Assembly (NCBI GenBank): GCA_035539075.1
Contig: DATLJB010000040.1
Span: 1 to 28,705, forward strand
Length of the DNA: 28,705 bases
Origin: Dongia_B sp035539075
GTDB taxonomy: Bacteria; Pseudomonadota; Alphaproteobacteria; Dongiales; Dongiaceae
Reading direction: 5' to 3'
Shown: one piece after another, positions 15,570 to 23,900 of the stretch
Layout: the number at the start of each line of letters is the position of its first letter
Numbering within the stretch: the stretch's first letter is position 1
Notes under the pieces: model-generated
The model's database searches: none
Seen by the model: only the letters and a program-made list of their open reading frames with translations
What the model was told of the DNA's origin: nothing
Translations under genes and position numbers: made by a program

Positions 15570-16628
15570 ATGGACCGTATGACAGCCGCGCCAACCACGC
15601 CCTATGACGACGGTTTTTCCCTGGCTGCGGAGTGGGTGCCGCATGCACGCTGCTGGATGGCCTGGCCGAGCCGCGGGGAGACCTGGGGCGATCATCTCGA
15701 CGGTGCGCGAGACGTGGTCGCCGAATTGGCCAATACCATCGCGCAATTCGAACCGGTCACCATCATCACCAAGCCGAAGAATGTCGCCGAGGTCTCGCTG
15801 CTGACCGGACAGGGCGTCAGCCAGATATCGCTCGCTCATGATGATTGCTGGATCCGCGACATGGGGCCGAGCTTCGTGATGGACGGAAAATCCGCTGTCG
15901 CCGGCGTGCAATGGGGCTGGAACGCCTGGGGTCTTCGTTACCAGGACCACGAGCGCGACGCCGGCGTTGCCGCGGCTTTGCTGGCACATCTCGAGATGCG
16001 GAACTACGTCGCCAATCTCATTCTCGAAGGCGGCGCCATTGACGTCGATGGCGACGGCACGCTGATCGCTTCCGAAGCCGTGTTGCTGCACCCGAACCGC
16101 AATCCGAATATGTCGCGTGAGCAGATCGAGGAGATCCTGATCGCCAATCTCGGCGTCCGACAGGTGATCTGGCTGGGCGAAGGGCTGCAGGACGATCTGA
16201 CCGGCGGTCAGGTTGCCAATCTCGCCCGCTTCGTGCGACCGGGCGCCGTCGTGGCGCTGAGTTGCAGCGACAGCGCCGATCCCAATCAGCGCGCGCTCGC
16301 CGATAACCTGCAGCGCCTGCGCGCCTCGCGCGATGCCATGGGGCGCGAGCTGGAAATCATCGAAATAGAACAGCCGCGCCCGCAATATGACAGCGAGGGT
16401 CAGCGCCTCGCTTTGTCTTATGTGAACTTCTATATGGCGAATGACGCCATCGTCATGCCGGCCTTCGACGACGGCCCGCAGGACAAGCGCGCTTTCGACA
16501 CCATGGCGCGATTGTTCCCGAAACGGGAAGTGCTGCAATTCCCCGCCGTCGATCTCGCCTATGGCGGCGGCGGCATCCATTCCATCTGCCTGCCGCAGCC
16601 GGCGGGAGACCCGGCGAAGCCGTTCTGA
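15570..16628 (+). CDS. Agmatine deiminase-fold protein with substituted catalytic residues
   Basis: The 352-residue protein of the agmatine deiminase / Porphyromonas-type PAD family is full length. Agmatine deiminase makes N-carbamoylputrescine from agmatine using Cys, His, two Asp and a Glu. The guanidine-binding acids remain: D97 in DDCWIRDMGP and E153 in LEGGAIDVDGDG. However, the usual DExxGHxD block reads DDLTGGQVAN, giving Q214 for the catalytic His and A216 for the Asp. The C-terminal GGGxIHC block reads GGGGIHSIC, giving S338 for the nucleophilic Cys, with a Cys two residues later (340). Canonical deiminase activity is therefore doubtful. A second ATG at 15579 is an alternative start; neither has a clear ribosome binding site. 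It is convergent with cysA. Confidence 0.85.
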   Translation: MDRMTAAPTTPYDDGFSLAAEWVPHARCWMAWPSRGETWGDHLDGARDVVAELANTIAQFEPVTIITKPKNVAEVSLLTGQGVSQISLAHDDCWIRDMGPSFVMDGKSAVAGVQWGWNAWGLRYQDHERDAGVAAALLAHLEMRNYVANLILEGGAIDVDGDGTLIASEAVLLHPNRNPNMSREQIEEILIANLGVRQVIWLGEGLQDDLTGGQVANLARFVRPGAVVALSCSDSADPNQRALADNLQRLRASRDAMGRELEIIEIEQPRPQYDSEGQRLALSYVNFYMANDAIVMPAFDDGPQDKRAFDTMARLFPKREVLQFPAVDLAYGGGGIHSICLPQPAGDPAKPF

Positions 16629-16634
16629 AACGCA

Positions 16635-16653
16635 TGCCGGCTCCCGGCCGGCA
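16635..16653. terminator. Short hairpin between convergent genes, possible bidirectional terminator
   Basis: TGCCGGC (16635-16641) and GCCGGCA (16647-16653) form a 7-bp stem with a 5-base loop. It fills most of the 30-bp gap between the deiminase-like gene and the end of cysA. No T run is present on either strand. Confidence 0.35.
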
Positions 16654-16658
16654 ATCGG

Positions 16659-17717
16659 TCAGCTGGCGGGAAACGCGCTCACCAGAACCAGTTCCGCGGC
16701 GACCGCCTGGCCGACGGCAAAGCCCCCCCTCTGCACCTGTTCATGGGAAAGGTCGGCAATCAGGATGCCCTCGGCGTCGAGCCGCTGCAGTTCCAGCCGC
16801 ACGCCGGGGCCGGCGGTGAACATATGGCGGATGCGCACCGGCAGCGTGGTCATGCCGGCGACCGGGTGCAGGGAAATGTCATGCGGCCGGACGAAAGCGA
16901 CGCCGGCCAGCTCGCGCGTGGTGGAGATGTTCTGCACCGGCACCGTGATCGAGCCGATCTTCGCCTGATCGCCGGTGATGACGCAGGGCAGGCGGTTGGC
17001 ATGGCCAAGGAACTCGAAGACGAAGGGTGTGGCCGGACTGTGATAGACCTGATCCGGCGTGCCGATCTGCTCGATGCGGCCTTCCGACATGACGGCGACC
17101 TGGTCGGCCAGTTCGAGCGCCTCCTCCTGGTCATGGGTGACGAAGATGCTGGTGAGGCCCATCTCATCATGCAGTTGCCGCAGCCAGCGGCGCAGATCCT
17201 TGCGGACCTTCGCATCCAAGGCGCCGAAAGGCTCATCCAGCAGCAGCACCTTGGGTTCGATCGCCAAAGCGCGGGCAAGGGCAATGCGCTGGCGCTGACC
17301 GCCGGATAGCTGCGTCGGATAGCGATTGCCGAATTTCTCCAGCTGCACCAGACGCAGCAGCTCGCTGACGCGCGACTGGATCTCGGCCTTGGCCGGCCGT
17401 TCGTGACGCGGCCGTACCTTGAGGCCGAAGGCGACATTCTCCGCCACGGTCATATGGCGAAACAAGGCGTAGTGCTGAAAGACGAAGCCGACCCGGCGCT
17501 CGCGGGCAGTGGTGTGCTGCACGTCGCTGCCGTCGAAGATAAGCCGGCCTTCATCCGGGAAATCGAGGCCGGCAAGGACGCGGAGCAAGGTCGTCTTGCC
17601 CGAACCGGAAGGGCCGAGCAAAGCCAGGAACTCGCCCTTCTTTATCTGCAGGTCGATGCCGCGCAGCGCCTGGTAATTGCCGAAGGTCTTGGTGATGCCG
17701 GACAGCTTGATGGCCAT
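16659..17717 (-). CDS. cysA: Sulfate/thiosulfate ABC transporter, ATP-binding subunit
   Basis: The 352-residue ATPase drives sulfate import with CysT and CysW. Walker A is GPSGSGKTT (residues 35-43), the signature is LSGGQRQRIALARAL, Walker B is KVLLLDEPFGALD, and the H-loop is FVTHDQEEA. From about residue 240 a C-terminal regulatory/TOBE-like domain follows (NRLPCVITGDQAKIG onward). The ATG at 17717 gives the expected MAIKLSGITKTFGNYQAL; the frame extends 22 codons further without family similarity. It is the last gene of the sbp-cysT-cysW-cysA operon, 23 bp after cysW. Confidence 0.95.
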   Translation of the reverse strand: MAIKLSGITKTFGNYQALRGIDLQIKKGEFLALLGPSGSGKTTLLRVLAGLDFPDEGRLIFDGSDVQHTTARERRVGFVFQHYALFRHMTVAENVAFGLKVRPRHERPAKAEIQSRVSELLRLVQLEKFGNRYPTQLSGGQRQRIALARALAIEPKVLLLDEPFGALDAKVRKDLRRWLRQLHDEMGLTSIFVTHDQEEALELADQVAVMSEGRIEQIGTPDQVYHSPATPFVFEFLGHANRLPCVITGDQAKIGSITVPVQNISTTRELAGVAFVRPHDISLHPVAGMTTLPVRIRHMFTAGPGVRLELQRLDAEGILIADLSHEQVQRGGFAVGQAVAAELVLVSAFPAS

Positions 17718-17740
17718 GTCAGGTTCCGAATATCGCGATG

Positions 17741-18607
17741 TTAGTGCTTGATGCCGGCCGCCAGCCGATCGCCGAATTTCCATTCCAGCAGGCTCTTGAC
17801 CACCAGGGTGACCAGCGCCAGCAAGGCCAGCAGCGAAGCGACGGCGAAGGCGCCGATGAAGTCATATTCGTTATAGAGAATTTCGACATGCAGCGGCATG
17901 GTGTTGGTCAGGCCGCGAATATGCCCGGAAACCACCGAGACCGCGCCGAACTCGCCCATCGCCCGGGCATTGCAGAGCAGCACGCCGTAGAGCAGGCCCC
18001 AGGCGACATTGGGCAGCGTCACCCGCAGGAATGTCTGGAATCCGCCCGCGCCGAGCGAGATCGCCGCCTCTTCTTCCTCGTTGCCCTGCTCCTGCATCAA
18101 GGGAATGAGCTCGCGGGCGATGAACGGGAAGGTGACGAAGATGGTGGCGAGAACGAGGCCGCTGGTGGTGAAGATGATCTTGATGCCGTAATGATCGAGC
18201 GTCGGGCCAAGCCAGCCGTGGATGCCGAACAGCAGCACATAGATGAGGCCCGATATCACCGGCGAAACGGAGAAGGGCAGGTCGATCAGCGTGACCAGCA
18301 GCGACTTGCCGCGGAAATCGAATTTGGCGATGGCCCAGGCGGCGCAGAGGCCGAAGGCAAGATTGCAGGGCACGGCGATCGCCGCCACCAGCAGCGTCAG
18401 GCGTATGGCGGACAGCGCATCGGGGTCGGTGATCGCGGCAAAATAGGGCGCGAAACCCTTTGCCAGCGCCTCGGCAAAGACGCTTACCAGGGGCAGCACC
18501 AGCATGAAACCGATGAAGCCGAGGCTGGCGGCGATCAGCAGCAGCTTGAGCCAGAGCGGCTCGCTGCGGGCGTCGCGCGGCCGGGCGGTCGTCAGTGAGT
18601 TGCTCAT
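17741..18607 (-). CDS. cysW: Sulfate ABC transporter permease CysW
   Basis: The 288-residue inner-membrane permease has about six hydrophobic helices. The cytoplasmic EAA loop that docks on CysA is EEEEAAISLGAGGFQTFLRVTLPN, and VISGLIYVLLFG and NARAMGEFGAVSVVSGHI are typical CysW segments. Its ATG overlaps the cysT stop as ATGA (18604-18607), indicating translational coupling and equal production of the two permeases. It is followed by cysA 23 bp later. Confidence 0.95.
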   Translation of the reverse strand: MSNSLTTARPRDARSEPLWLKLLLIAASLGFIGFMLVLPLVSVFAEALAKGFAPYFAAITDPDALSAIRLTLLVAAIAVPCNLAFGLCAAWAIAKFDFRGKSLLVTLIDLPFSVSPVISGLIYVLLFGIHGWLGPTLDHYGIKIIFTTSGLVLATIFVTFPFIARELIPLMQEQGNEEEEAAISLGAGGFQTFLRVTLPNVAWGLLYGVLLCNARAMGEFGAVSVVSGHIRGLTNTMPLHVEILYNEYDFIGAFAVASLLALLALVTLVVKSLLEWKFGDRLAAGIKH

Positions 18608-19476
18608 GTCAGTCTCTCGCGATGCCGGCTGAATCGGCGCTGCACATGGTTGACGCCGAGCAGGATCAGGAAGGAAGCGCAGAGCATAACGACGGCAATG
18701 GCGGCGGCGCCCGCATAGTCATATTGCTCCAGCTTGGTGACGATCAGCAAAGGGGCGACTTCCGAGATCATCGGCATGTTGCCGGCGATGAAGATGACGG
18801 AGCCGTATTCCCCGACGCCCCGGGCGAAGGCCAGGGCGAAACCGGTCAGCAAAGCCGGGGCGATGCTCGGCAGGACGACGAAGCGGAAGCTCTGCCAGCG
18901 GGTGGCGCCAAGGCTGGCGGCGGCATCCTCGAATTCGGGATCGAGGTCCTGCAACACCGGTTGCACCGTGCGCACCACGAAGGGCAAGCCGATGAAGGTC
19001 AGGGCCACGATGATGCCAAGCGGGGTGAAGGCGATCTTGATGCCAAGCGGCACGAGAAACTGGCCGATCCAGCCATTGGGCGCATAGAGGCCGGTCAAGG
19101 CGATGCCGGCCACCGCCGTCGGCAGCGCAAAGGGGAAATCAACCAGGGCGTCGACGATACGCTTCAGCGGGAAACGGTAGCGTACCAGCACCCAGGCGAC
19201 GATCAGCCCGAAGAAAGCGTTGAGAATGGCCGCGATCAGCGCGCAACCGAAGCTGATCCTGAGCGAGGCGAGTACGCGCGGGGCGCTGATCGCCGTCCAG
19301 AAACCGCCGAAGCCAAGTTCGACCGGCCGCAGCAGCAAGGCCGCCAGAGGAATGAGGACGATCAGGCTGAGATAGGTGAGGGCAAAGCCCAGCGTCATCC
19401 CGAAACCGGGAATGACGCTGGGTTGTTTCCACCGCAGGGACAAGCGTGGACGACTTGAAGACGCGGCGTTTGCCAT
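18604..19476 (-). CDS. cysT: Sulfate ABC transporter permease CysT (CysU)
   Basis: The 290-residue permease has about six hydrophobic helices after a short basic N-terminus. The conserved LPTAVAGIALTGLYAPNGWIG segment and the EAA loop EFEDAAASLGATRWQSFRFVVLP are present, then ARGVGEYGSVIFIAGNMP, which is characteristic of CysT. It pairs with CysW to form the sulfate channel. It starts 18 bp after the binding-protein gene and ends with a 4-base overlap into cysW. Confidence 0.95.
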   Translation of the reverse strand: MANAASSSRPRLSLRWKQPSVIPGFGMTLGFALTYLSLIVLIPLAALLLRPVELGFGGFWTAISAPRVLASLRISFGCALIAAILNAFFGLIVAWVLVRYRFPLKRIVDALVDFPFALPTAVAGIALTGLYAPNGWIGQFLVPLGIKIAFTPLGIIVALTFIGLPFVVRTVQPVLQDLDPEFEDAAASLGATRWQSFRFVVLPSIAPALLTGFALAFARGVGEYGSVIFIAGNMPMISEVAPLLIVTKLEQYDYAGAAAIAVVMLCASFLILLGVNHVQRRFSRHRERLT

Positions 19477-19494
19477 CTTGCTCGACCTGACGCG

Positions 19495-20526
19495 TTACTG
19501 CTTCGGCTGGTAGATCTGGTCGAAGATACCACCGTCGGCGAAATGCTTCTTCTGCGTCTTCTGCCAGCCGCCGAAAAGATCGTCATTGATCGTGAAGAGC
19601 GAGACCTTGGGGAAGGCGGAGGCATATTTCGCCGCCACCTGCGGATCGCGCGGACGGTAGTAGTTCTTAGCGGCGATCTCCTGGCCTTCCGGCGAATAGA
19701 GATACTGCAGATAGGCTTCGGCGACGGTCCGGGTGCCGTGCTTGTCGACCACCTTGTCGACTACGGCCACCGGCGGTTCGGCGAGGATGCTGACACTCGG
19801 CACCACCAGCTCGAACTGGTCGGGTCCCAGCTCCTTCAAGGCCAGCAGCGCTTCGTTTTCCCAGGCGAGAAGCACGTCACCGATGCCGCGCTGGACGAAA
19901 GTGGTGGTGGCGCCGCGAGCGCCGGTATCGAGCACCGGCACGTGCTTGAAGAGTTCGGCGATATATTCCTTGGCCTTGGCTTCGTCGCCGTTATTGGCCT
20001 TCAGTGCATAGCCCCAGGCGGCGAGATAGTTCCAGCGGGCGCCACCGGAGGTCTTCGGATTGGGGGTGATCACCTGCGTGTCGCCCTTCACCAGATCGGC
20101 CCAGTCATGGATGCCTTTGGGATTGCCCTTGCGCACCAGGAAGACGATGGTCGAGGTATAGGGCGTGCTGTTATCCGGCAGGCGCTTCTGCCAATCCGGG
20201 GCGATCAGGCCGCCCTTTTCGCTGATCTCGTCGATGTCATAGGCGAGGGCGAGCGTGACCACGTCAGCTTCCAACCCGTCGATCACCGCGCGCGCCTGCT
20301 TGCCGGAGCCGCCGTGGGAGGAGTCGATCTTCACGGTTTCGCCCGTCTTGTCCTTCCAGTACTTGGCGAAAGCCGCGCTATAGGCCTTGTAGAATTCGCG
20401 CGTCGGATCATAGGAGACGTTCAGCAGCGAGGTATCTGCTGCTGCCGGTTGCGCGCCCCCAAGCTGGCTGGCGGCAATGAAGCCGAGGCTGAGCGCGCCG
20501 GCAATGATGGTACGAAGCTTCTTCAT
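19495..20526 (-). CDS. sbp: Periplasmic sulfate-binding protein
   Basis: The 343-residue precursor has a signal peptide of about 30 residues (MKKLR, hydrophobic core, cleavage near QPAAA-DTSLL). The mature protein starts with the family segment LLNVSYDPTREFYKAYSAAF and contains SSHGGSGKQARAVIDGLEADV, which lines the anion pocket, and later PNPKTSGGARWNYLAAWGYAL. It delivers sulfate or thiosulfate to CysT/CysW; sequence alone does not decide between Sbp and CysP. GAGAGGGAG lies about 7 bases before the ATG. It is the first gene of the transporter operon, 157 bp downstream of a co-directional Rrf2 regulator. Confidence 0.95.
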   Translation of the reverse strand: MKKLRTIIAGALSLGFIAASQLGGAQPAAADTSLLNVSYDPTREFYKAYSAAFAKYWKDKTGETVKIDSSHGGSGKQARAVIDGLEADVVTLALAYDIDEISEKGGLIAPDWQKRLPDNSTPYTSTIVFLVRKGNPKGIHDWADLVKGDTQVITPNPKTSGGARWNYLAAWGYALKANNGDEAKAKEYIAELFKHVPVLDTGARGATTTFVQRGIGDVLLAWENEALLALKELGPDQFELVVPSVSILAEPPVAVVDKVVDKHGTRTVAEAYLQYLYSPEGQEIAAKNYYRPRDPQVAAKYASAFPKVSLFTINDDLFGGWQKTQKKHFADGGIFDQIYQPKQ

Positions 20527-20557
20527 GTTCTGCTCCCTCTCACAGGATCGTATATCA

Positions 20558-20577
20558 ACTATCTAGATCAGATTAGT
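20558..20577. promoter_or_regulatory. Imperfect palindrome ahead of sbp, candidate operator
   Basis: ACTATCTAGATCAGATTAGT is an imperfect dyad about 32 bp before the sbp start codon, in an AT-rich patch that is the likely promoter. TATACG on the minus strand (20554-20549) could be the -10. The half-site AGATTAG (20570-20576) recurs as CTAATCT at 21131-21137, next to the Rrf2 start codon, so one regulator may bind both places. Confidence 0.35.
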
Positions 20578-20683
20578 AGTGTTTAATTTCGCGACATCGG
20601 CGTAAGCGGTTCATCAGCATCTCACCCATCAGCTTGTGGCTTAATCCGATTGAGCCCGGCGAGGCCGGCCCCGGTAATTCCGT

Positions 20684-21130
20684 CTAGATATTCGCGCCGA
20701 GATCGAATTTCGGCGTGGCCTGGTTCATGGCATCCGCCAGGCTCGTCGAATCGAGGATCCGGGAGGAAGCATCGCGCACCTGCCGCAAGACTTTGCGGAT
20801 GGCACAGGTCGCCTCGTCCTGGCAATCATCGCAGCGCCGATAGGCGGTCTTGCTGGCACAGGGCAGCTGCGCCAGCGGGCCATCGATCAGCCGGATGACA
20901 TGGCCGAAATAGATGTCCCCGGGCTGCTTCGCCAGGATATAGCCGCCATTCTTGCCGCGAAAACTGCGCACCAAGCCATTCCGTTTCAGTTCCAGGAGAA
21001 TCAACTCGAGAAACTTGCGCGGCACCTGCTGATGCTCGGCAATATCTCCGATCAGAACCGGCTGCTCCGGTTCTGCCTGTGCGAGATAGAGCAGCGCCCG
21101 CATGGCGTATTTGGCTTTTTGCGACAGCAT
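20684..21130 (-). CDS. Rrf2-family regulator with four conserved cysteines, likely controls sulfate uptake
   Basis: The 148-residue winged-helix regulator is of the Rrf2/IscR/CymR family. The N-terminal helix-turn-helix is in MLSQKAKYAMRALLYLAQ to KFLELILLELKRNGLVRS, followed by the wing RGKNGGYILAK. The cysteines are C91, C100, C103 and C109 (C-x8-C-x2-C-x5-C), a different pattern from the three Cys of IscR. They could hold an iron-sulfur cluster or zinc. It lies directly upstream of, and parallel to, sbp-cysT-cysW-cysA, so control of sulfur assimilation is the natural reading, by analogy with CymR. No clear Shine-Dalgarno precedes the ATG at 21130. A palindrome lies 17 bp upstream. Confidence 0.9.
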   Translation of the reverse strand: MLSQKAKYAMRALLYLAQAEPEQPVLIGDIAEHQQVPRKFLELILLELKRNGLVRSFRGKNGGYILAKQPGDIYFGHVIRLIDGPLAQLPCASKTAYRRCDDCQDEATCAIRKVLRQVRDASSRILDSTSLADAMNQATPKFDLGANI

Positions 21131-21147
21131 CTAATCTTAATGTCTAC

Positions 21148-21158
21148 CTATTGAATAG
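21148..21158. promoter_or_regulatory. Palindrome upstream of the Rrf2 gene, candidate autoregulatory site
   Basis: CTATTGAATAG is a perfect dyad (5-1-5) located 17 bp before the Rrf2 start codon, within its likely promoter. Rrf2 regulators often repress their own gene. Assignment is by position only. Confidence 0.3.
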
Positions 21159-21224
21159 AGAATAGCCGCCGCCAAGGGAAAGTCAACTCTCTTTGGCGGC
21201 AATACAAGTTACTGATTTATATAG

Positions 21225-21255
21225 AAAAAGCGCGATTCCGGACGGAATCGCGCTT
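21225..21255 (-). terminator. Rho-independent terminator of the hydroxyacid dehydrogenase gene
   Basis: The arms 21228-21239 and 21244-21255 pair over 12 bp around a 4-base loop. On the minus strand they run into TTTTT (21229-21225). It starts 17 bases past the stop codon of the gene at 21272. Confidence 0.88.
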
Positions 21256-21271
21256 GCTCTGGAGAGCCTCT

Positions 21272-22237
21272 TCAGGCGATGCGGTCAGGCAGCGCCTTGC
21301 CGGTGAAGAAGGCGTCGAGATTGTCCAGCGCCTTGAATCCCATGGCGTTGCGGGTTTCCACCGTGGCGCTGCCGAGATGCGGCAGCAGGAAGACATTGTT
21401 GAGCTCGCGATAGGCGGGATTGATGTTGGGCTCGCCCTCGAAGACGTCGAGGCCGGCGGCGAACAGCTTGCCGGACTTCAAGGCGGCGATCAGGGCGGTG
21501 TCATCGACCAGCGGGCCGCGGGCCGTATTCACGACGATCGCATTGTCCGGCAGCTTGGCGATGCGGGCAGCATTCAGCCAATGGTTGGTTTCGGGACCGC
21601 CCGGCGCGTTGATCGACAGGAAGTCGGAATGCGGCAACAGCTCGTCCGGGTTGGCGTGGAAGACCGCACCCTGCTCAAGCTCGGCCGGCAGCTGCCGGCG
21701 GTTGGAATAGTGGATCTCCATGTCGAATGCGCGGGCGCGCTTGGCGACGGCTTGGCCGATGCGGCCCATGCCGAAAATGCCGAGCCGCTTGCCGGTCATA
21801 TGGACGCCCAGCATGTAGCCGGTCGACCAGGATTTCCAGGTTGCTTCGCGCACGGCGCGCTCACCTTCATAGGCGCGGCGGGCGGCACCCAGCATGAGGA
21901 GCAGGGCGATATCGGCCGTCGCATCGGTCAGCACATCGGGGGTATTGGAGACCACCAGCCCGCGCTTTTTCGCCGCGTCCAGGTTGATGTGCTCGTAGCC
22001 GACCGAGAAGGTGGCGATCATCTTCACATTGGCCGGCAGTTTCTCGATCAGTTCCGGCGTCAGTTTATCGGTCGGGGTCACCAGCAGGGCGTCGGCCTTT
22101 TCGGCGCCTTTCAGCAATTGCTCCGGCGTCTGGACCTGGTCGTTCTCGTTCAGGCTGGCGTCGTAGCTGGCAAGCAGCCGTTTGGTGACGGCGTCGGGCA
22201 ATTTGCGGGTCACGTGAATAAACGGCTTCTTCGACAT
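21272..22237 (-). CDS. ghrB: D-2-hydroxyacid dehydrogenase, glyoxylate/hydroxypyruvate reductase type
   Basis: The 321-residue NAD(P)H-dependent reductase belongs to the GyaR/GhrB branch. The nucleotide loop is GMGRIG (156-161), followed by SNRRQLP; the Arg pair there is typical of NADPH-preferring members. The catalytic residues are R240 in NTARGPLVD, E269 in DVFEGEP and H287 in LPHLGSAT. It reduces glyoxylate to glycolate or hydroxypyruvate to D-glycerate in the cytoplasm. GAGGA lies about 9 bases before the ATG at 22237. It is a single-gene unit with its own terminator, divergent from eipB. It resembles SerA but lacks the extra C-terminal domains, so it is not a second serine-pathway dehydrogenase. 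Confidence 0.92.
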   Translation of the reverse strand: MSKKPFIHVTRKLPDAVTKRLLASYDASLNENDQVQTPEQLLKGAEKADALLVTPTDKLTPELIEKLPANVKMIATFSVGYEHINLDAAKKRGLVVSNTPDVLTDATADIALLLMLGAARRAYEGERAVREATWKSWSTGYMLGVHMTGKRLGIFGMGRIGQAVAKRARAFDMEIHYSNRRQLPAELEQGAVFHANPDELLPHSDFLSINAPGGPETNHWLNAARIAKLPDNAIVVNTARGPLVDDTALIAALKSGKLFAAGLDVFEGEPNINPAYRELNNVFLLPHLGSATVETRNAMGFKALDNLDAFFTGKALPDRIA

Positions 22238-22386
22238 CGGGTGATCCTCAAGAATCGTAAAAAGATGGACGCCGGCACCCTCTCATCCGAAGATGAGGCG
22301 GCCCGGCGCAACGGGCCTATCTTGGTCGCTTTCGTCATGCGATACTGCCTGTAAGCGCCCCGAATTGACGAGTAGGCGACAGCCAG

Positions 22387-23280
22387 ATGGCAGCAGCGAA
22401 CAGCCTTTTTTCTCCCGCGTTTTTGCGCGACTTTCAGATATTCAGAATCCGTCCGACCACCGTGCCGCTCGCCGCGTGGCTGCTGGTTTCGGCGGCGCTC
22501 GCCTGGGCGACGCCCGGCGTGCAGGCCGCCGAGATCCTGCCGCACAAGGCGATCTATACGCTGCATAATCGTGAGGCGGTGGGCGACAATGACAGTCTCA
22601 GCGCCGACGGCATGCTGATTTTCGAATGGATGGATACCTGCGACGGGTGGCAGGTCAACCAGCGAGCCAAATTGCGCCTGGTTGGCGACCAGGGGGAAAC
22701 CGATTTTGAATGGCGCCAGATTACCTGGGAGGCCAAGGACGGGCGCAGCTATCGCTATCAAAGCCAGGAATTCCAGGACGGCCAGAAGGGCGAGCAGCGG
22801 CAGGGCGAAGTCAGCCTCGACGACAAGGGCGTGGCGCAGCTCACCATGGCGGCGCCGGAACACAACCAGTCGGCGCTGCCGGCGGGGATCCTGCTGCCGA
22901 CGGCGCACAGCATGCGGCTGCTGAAAGCAGCCACCACCGGCGAGACCTATGTCTCGGCGGATGTCTTTGACGGCACGGTCAGCGACAAGCCGATGCAGAT
23001 CGGTGCCGCCATCGCGCCCTCGCCCTCACAGGCGCCGGATCAGGCCAAGGAGTTTCCGCCCCTCGCCCATGTGGCCTCGCATGTCATCGATCTCGCCTTC
23101 TATCTGAAGGACGGCGATCCGGCCGGCCTGCCGGATTTCGAACAGAGCATGCGGCTCTACGATAACGGCGTCATCGGCCATATGAGCTTTCCCTTCGCCG
23201 GCGTCGATATGATCGGCGATCTGGTCAAGCTGGACGCGGTGCCGCCCGGCAAGTGCAAGGCGGCAACCGTTTCGCCCTAG
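22387..23280 (+). CDS. eipB: Cell-envelope integrity protein EipB (DUF1849)
   Basis: The 297-residue periplasmic protein matches the DUF1849 family. In Brucella, EipB folds as a beta-spiral and supports envelope integrity. A hydrophobic signal segment at about 26-45 ends with a cleavage site near VQA-AE, and the mature protein begins ILPHKAIYTL. The two cysteines of the fold are present and alone: C85 in MDTCDGW and C290 near the C-terminus, matching the single disulfide of the Brucella protein. The N-region before the hydrophobic core is long (about 25 residues), so the true start may be later, but no better ATG exists. It is convergent with tmpB, with 21 bp between. Confidence 0.88.
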   Translation: MAAANSLFSPAFLRDFQIFRIRPTTVPLAAWLLVSAALAWATPGVQAAEILPHKAIYTLHNREAVGDNDSLSADGMLIFEWMDTCDGWQVNQRAKLRLVGDQGETDFEWRQITWEAKDGRSYRYQSQEFQDGQKGEQRQGEVSLDDKGVAQLTMAAPEHNQSALPAGILLPTAHSMRLLKAATTGETYVSADVFDGTVSDKPMQIGAAIAPSPSQAPDQAKEFPPLAHVASHVIDLAFYLKDGDPAGLPDFEQSMRLYDNGVIGHMSFPFAGVDMIGDLVKLDAVPPGKCKAATVSP

Positions 23281-23301
23281 CTTTCCGAAAGCGTCTGACG
23301 C

Positions 23302-23880
23302 CTATTCCGCCGCCTTGACGTAGCGCGGATCATGCGCCTTGCGGCCGAAGATCTCGCGCACCAGCGGTTCCCAATCGGCCAGCTTCTTGCTCTTGTAATC
23401 CGGATCGAAGGCGGCCTGGTCCCAGCTTTCGCAGAAGCGCGCACAGCTGTCGTACCATTCATGGCCCTTGAAGCGGTCGCGGGCATTGCGATTGCCGCCC
23501 AGATGGTGGGCGTAATAATACATCTGGAAGATGCCGTGCTGCTCGATCACCCAGGTCACTTCCGGACGCACATAGGGCCGGATGATGCCGGCGGCAATCT
23601 CGGCATGGTTATAGGGCGCCAGCTCGTCGCCGATATCGTGGATCAGGGCGGCAGCGACCATTTCCGGGTCGGCGCCATCGGCCTCGGCCCGCGTCGCCGT
23701 CTGCAACGAATGTTCGAGGCGGCTGACCTTGTAGCCTTCCAGCGAATGGTCCAGTTTCGCCAGGGCTTCCATGATGTGGTTCGGCAGGTGAACGGCGAAA
23801 TCACGCTCGGACTGGTCGAGCAGCAGGTAGTCCTCGCGGGTGCCGTCTTTCATTTGCAGGAAGCTGACTGTACGTCCCAT
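23302..23880 (-). CDS. tmpB: HD-domain mixed-valent di-iron oxygenase, probable TmpB
   Basis: The 192-residue HD-domain protein has candidate metal ligands H57 (LEHSLQTA), H81-D82 (IHDIGD), H92 (YNHAEIA), H115 (EQHGIFQ) and a later Asp (154 or 159). TmpB and its relative PhnZ are di-iron oxygenases that break C-P bonds. TmpB converts (R)-1-hydroxy-2-(trimethylamino)ethylphosphonate to glycine betaine and phosphate. The assignment rests on the HD oxygenase pattern plus the neighbour: a gamma-butyrobetaine-hydroxylase-like gene lies 20 bp upstream on the same strand, the pairing described for tmpA-tmpB. GGGAGAAAG precedes the ATG. If the neighbour were a true carnitine enzyme, an HD partner would be unexpected. 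A different phosphonate substrate remains possible. Confidence 0.75.
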   Translation of the reverse strand: MGRTVSFLQMKDGTREDYLLLDQSERDFAVHLPNHIMEALAKLDHSLEGYKVSRLEHSLQTATRAEADGADPEMVAAALIHDIGDELAPYNHAEIAAGIIRPYVRPEVTWVIEQHGIFQMYYYAHHLGGNRNARDRFKGHEWYDSCARFCESWDQAAFDPDYKSKKLADWEPLVREIFGRKAHDPRYVKAAE

Positions 23881-23900
23881 GATCTTTCTCCCGTTATTTC

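Noticed and set aside
17738..19458. Two consecutive frames of about 286 codons antisense to cysW and cysT
   Set aside because: Gln/Asp/Gly-rich mirror of membrane-protein codons, a typical artefact opposite permease genes.
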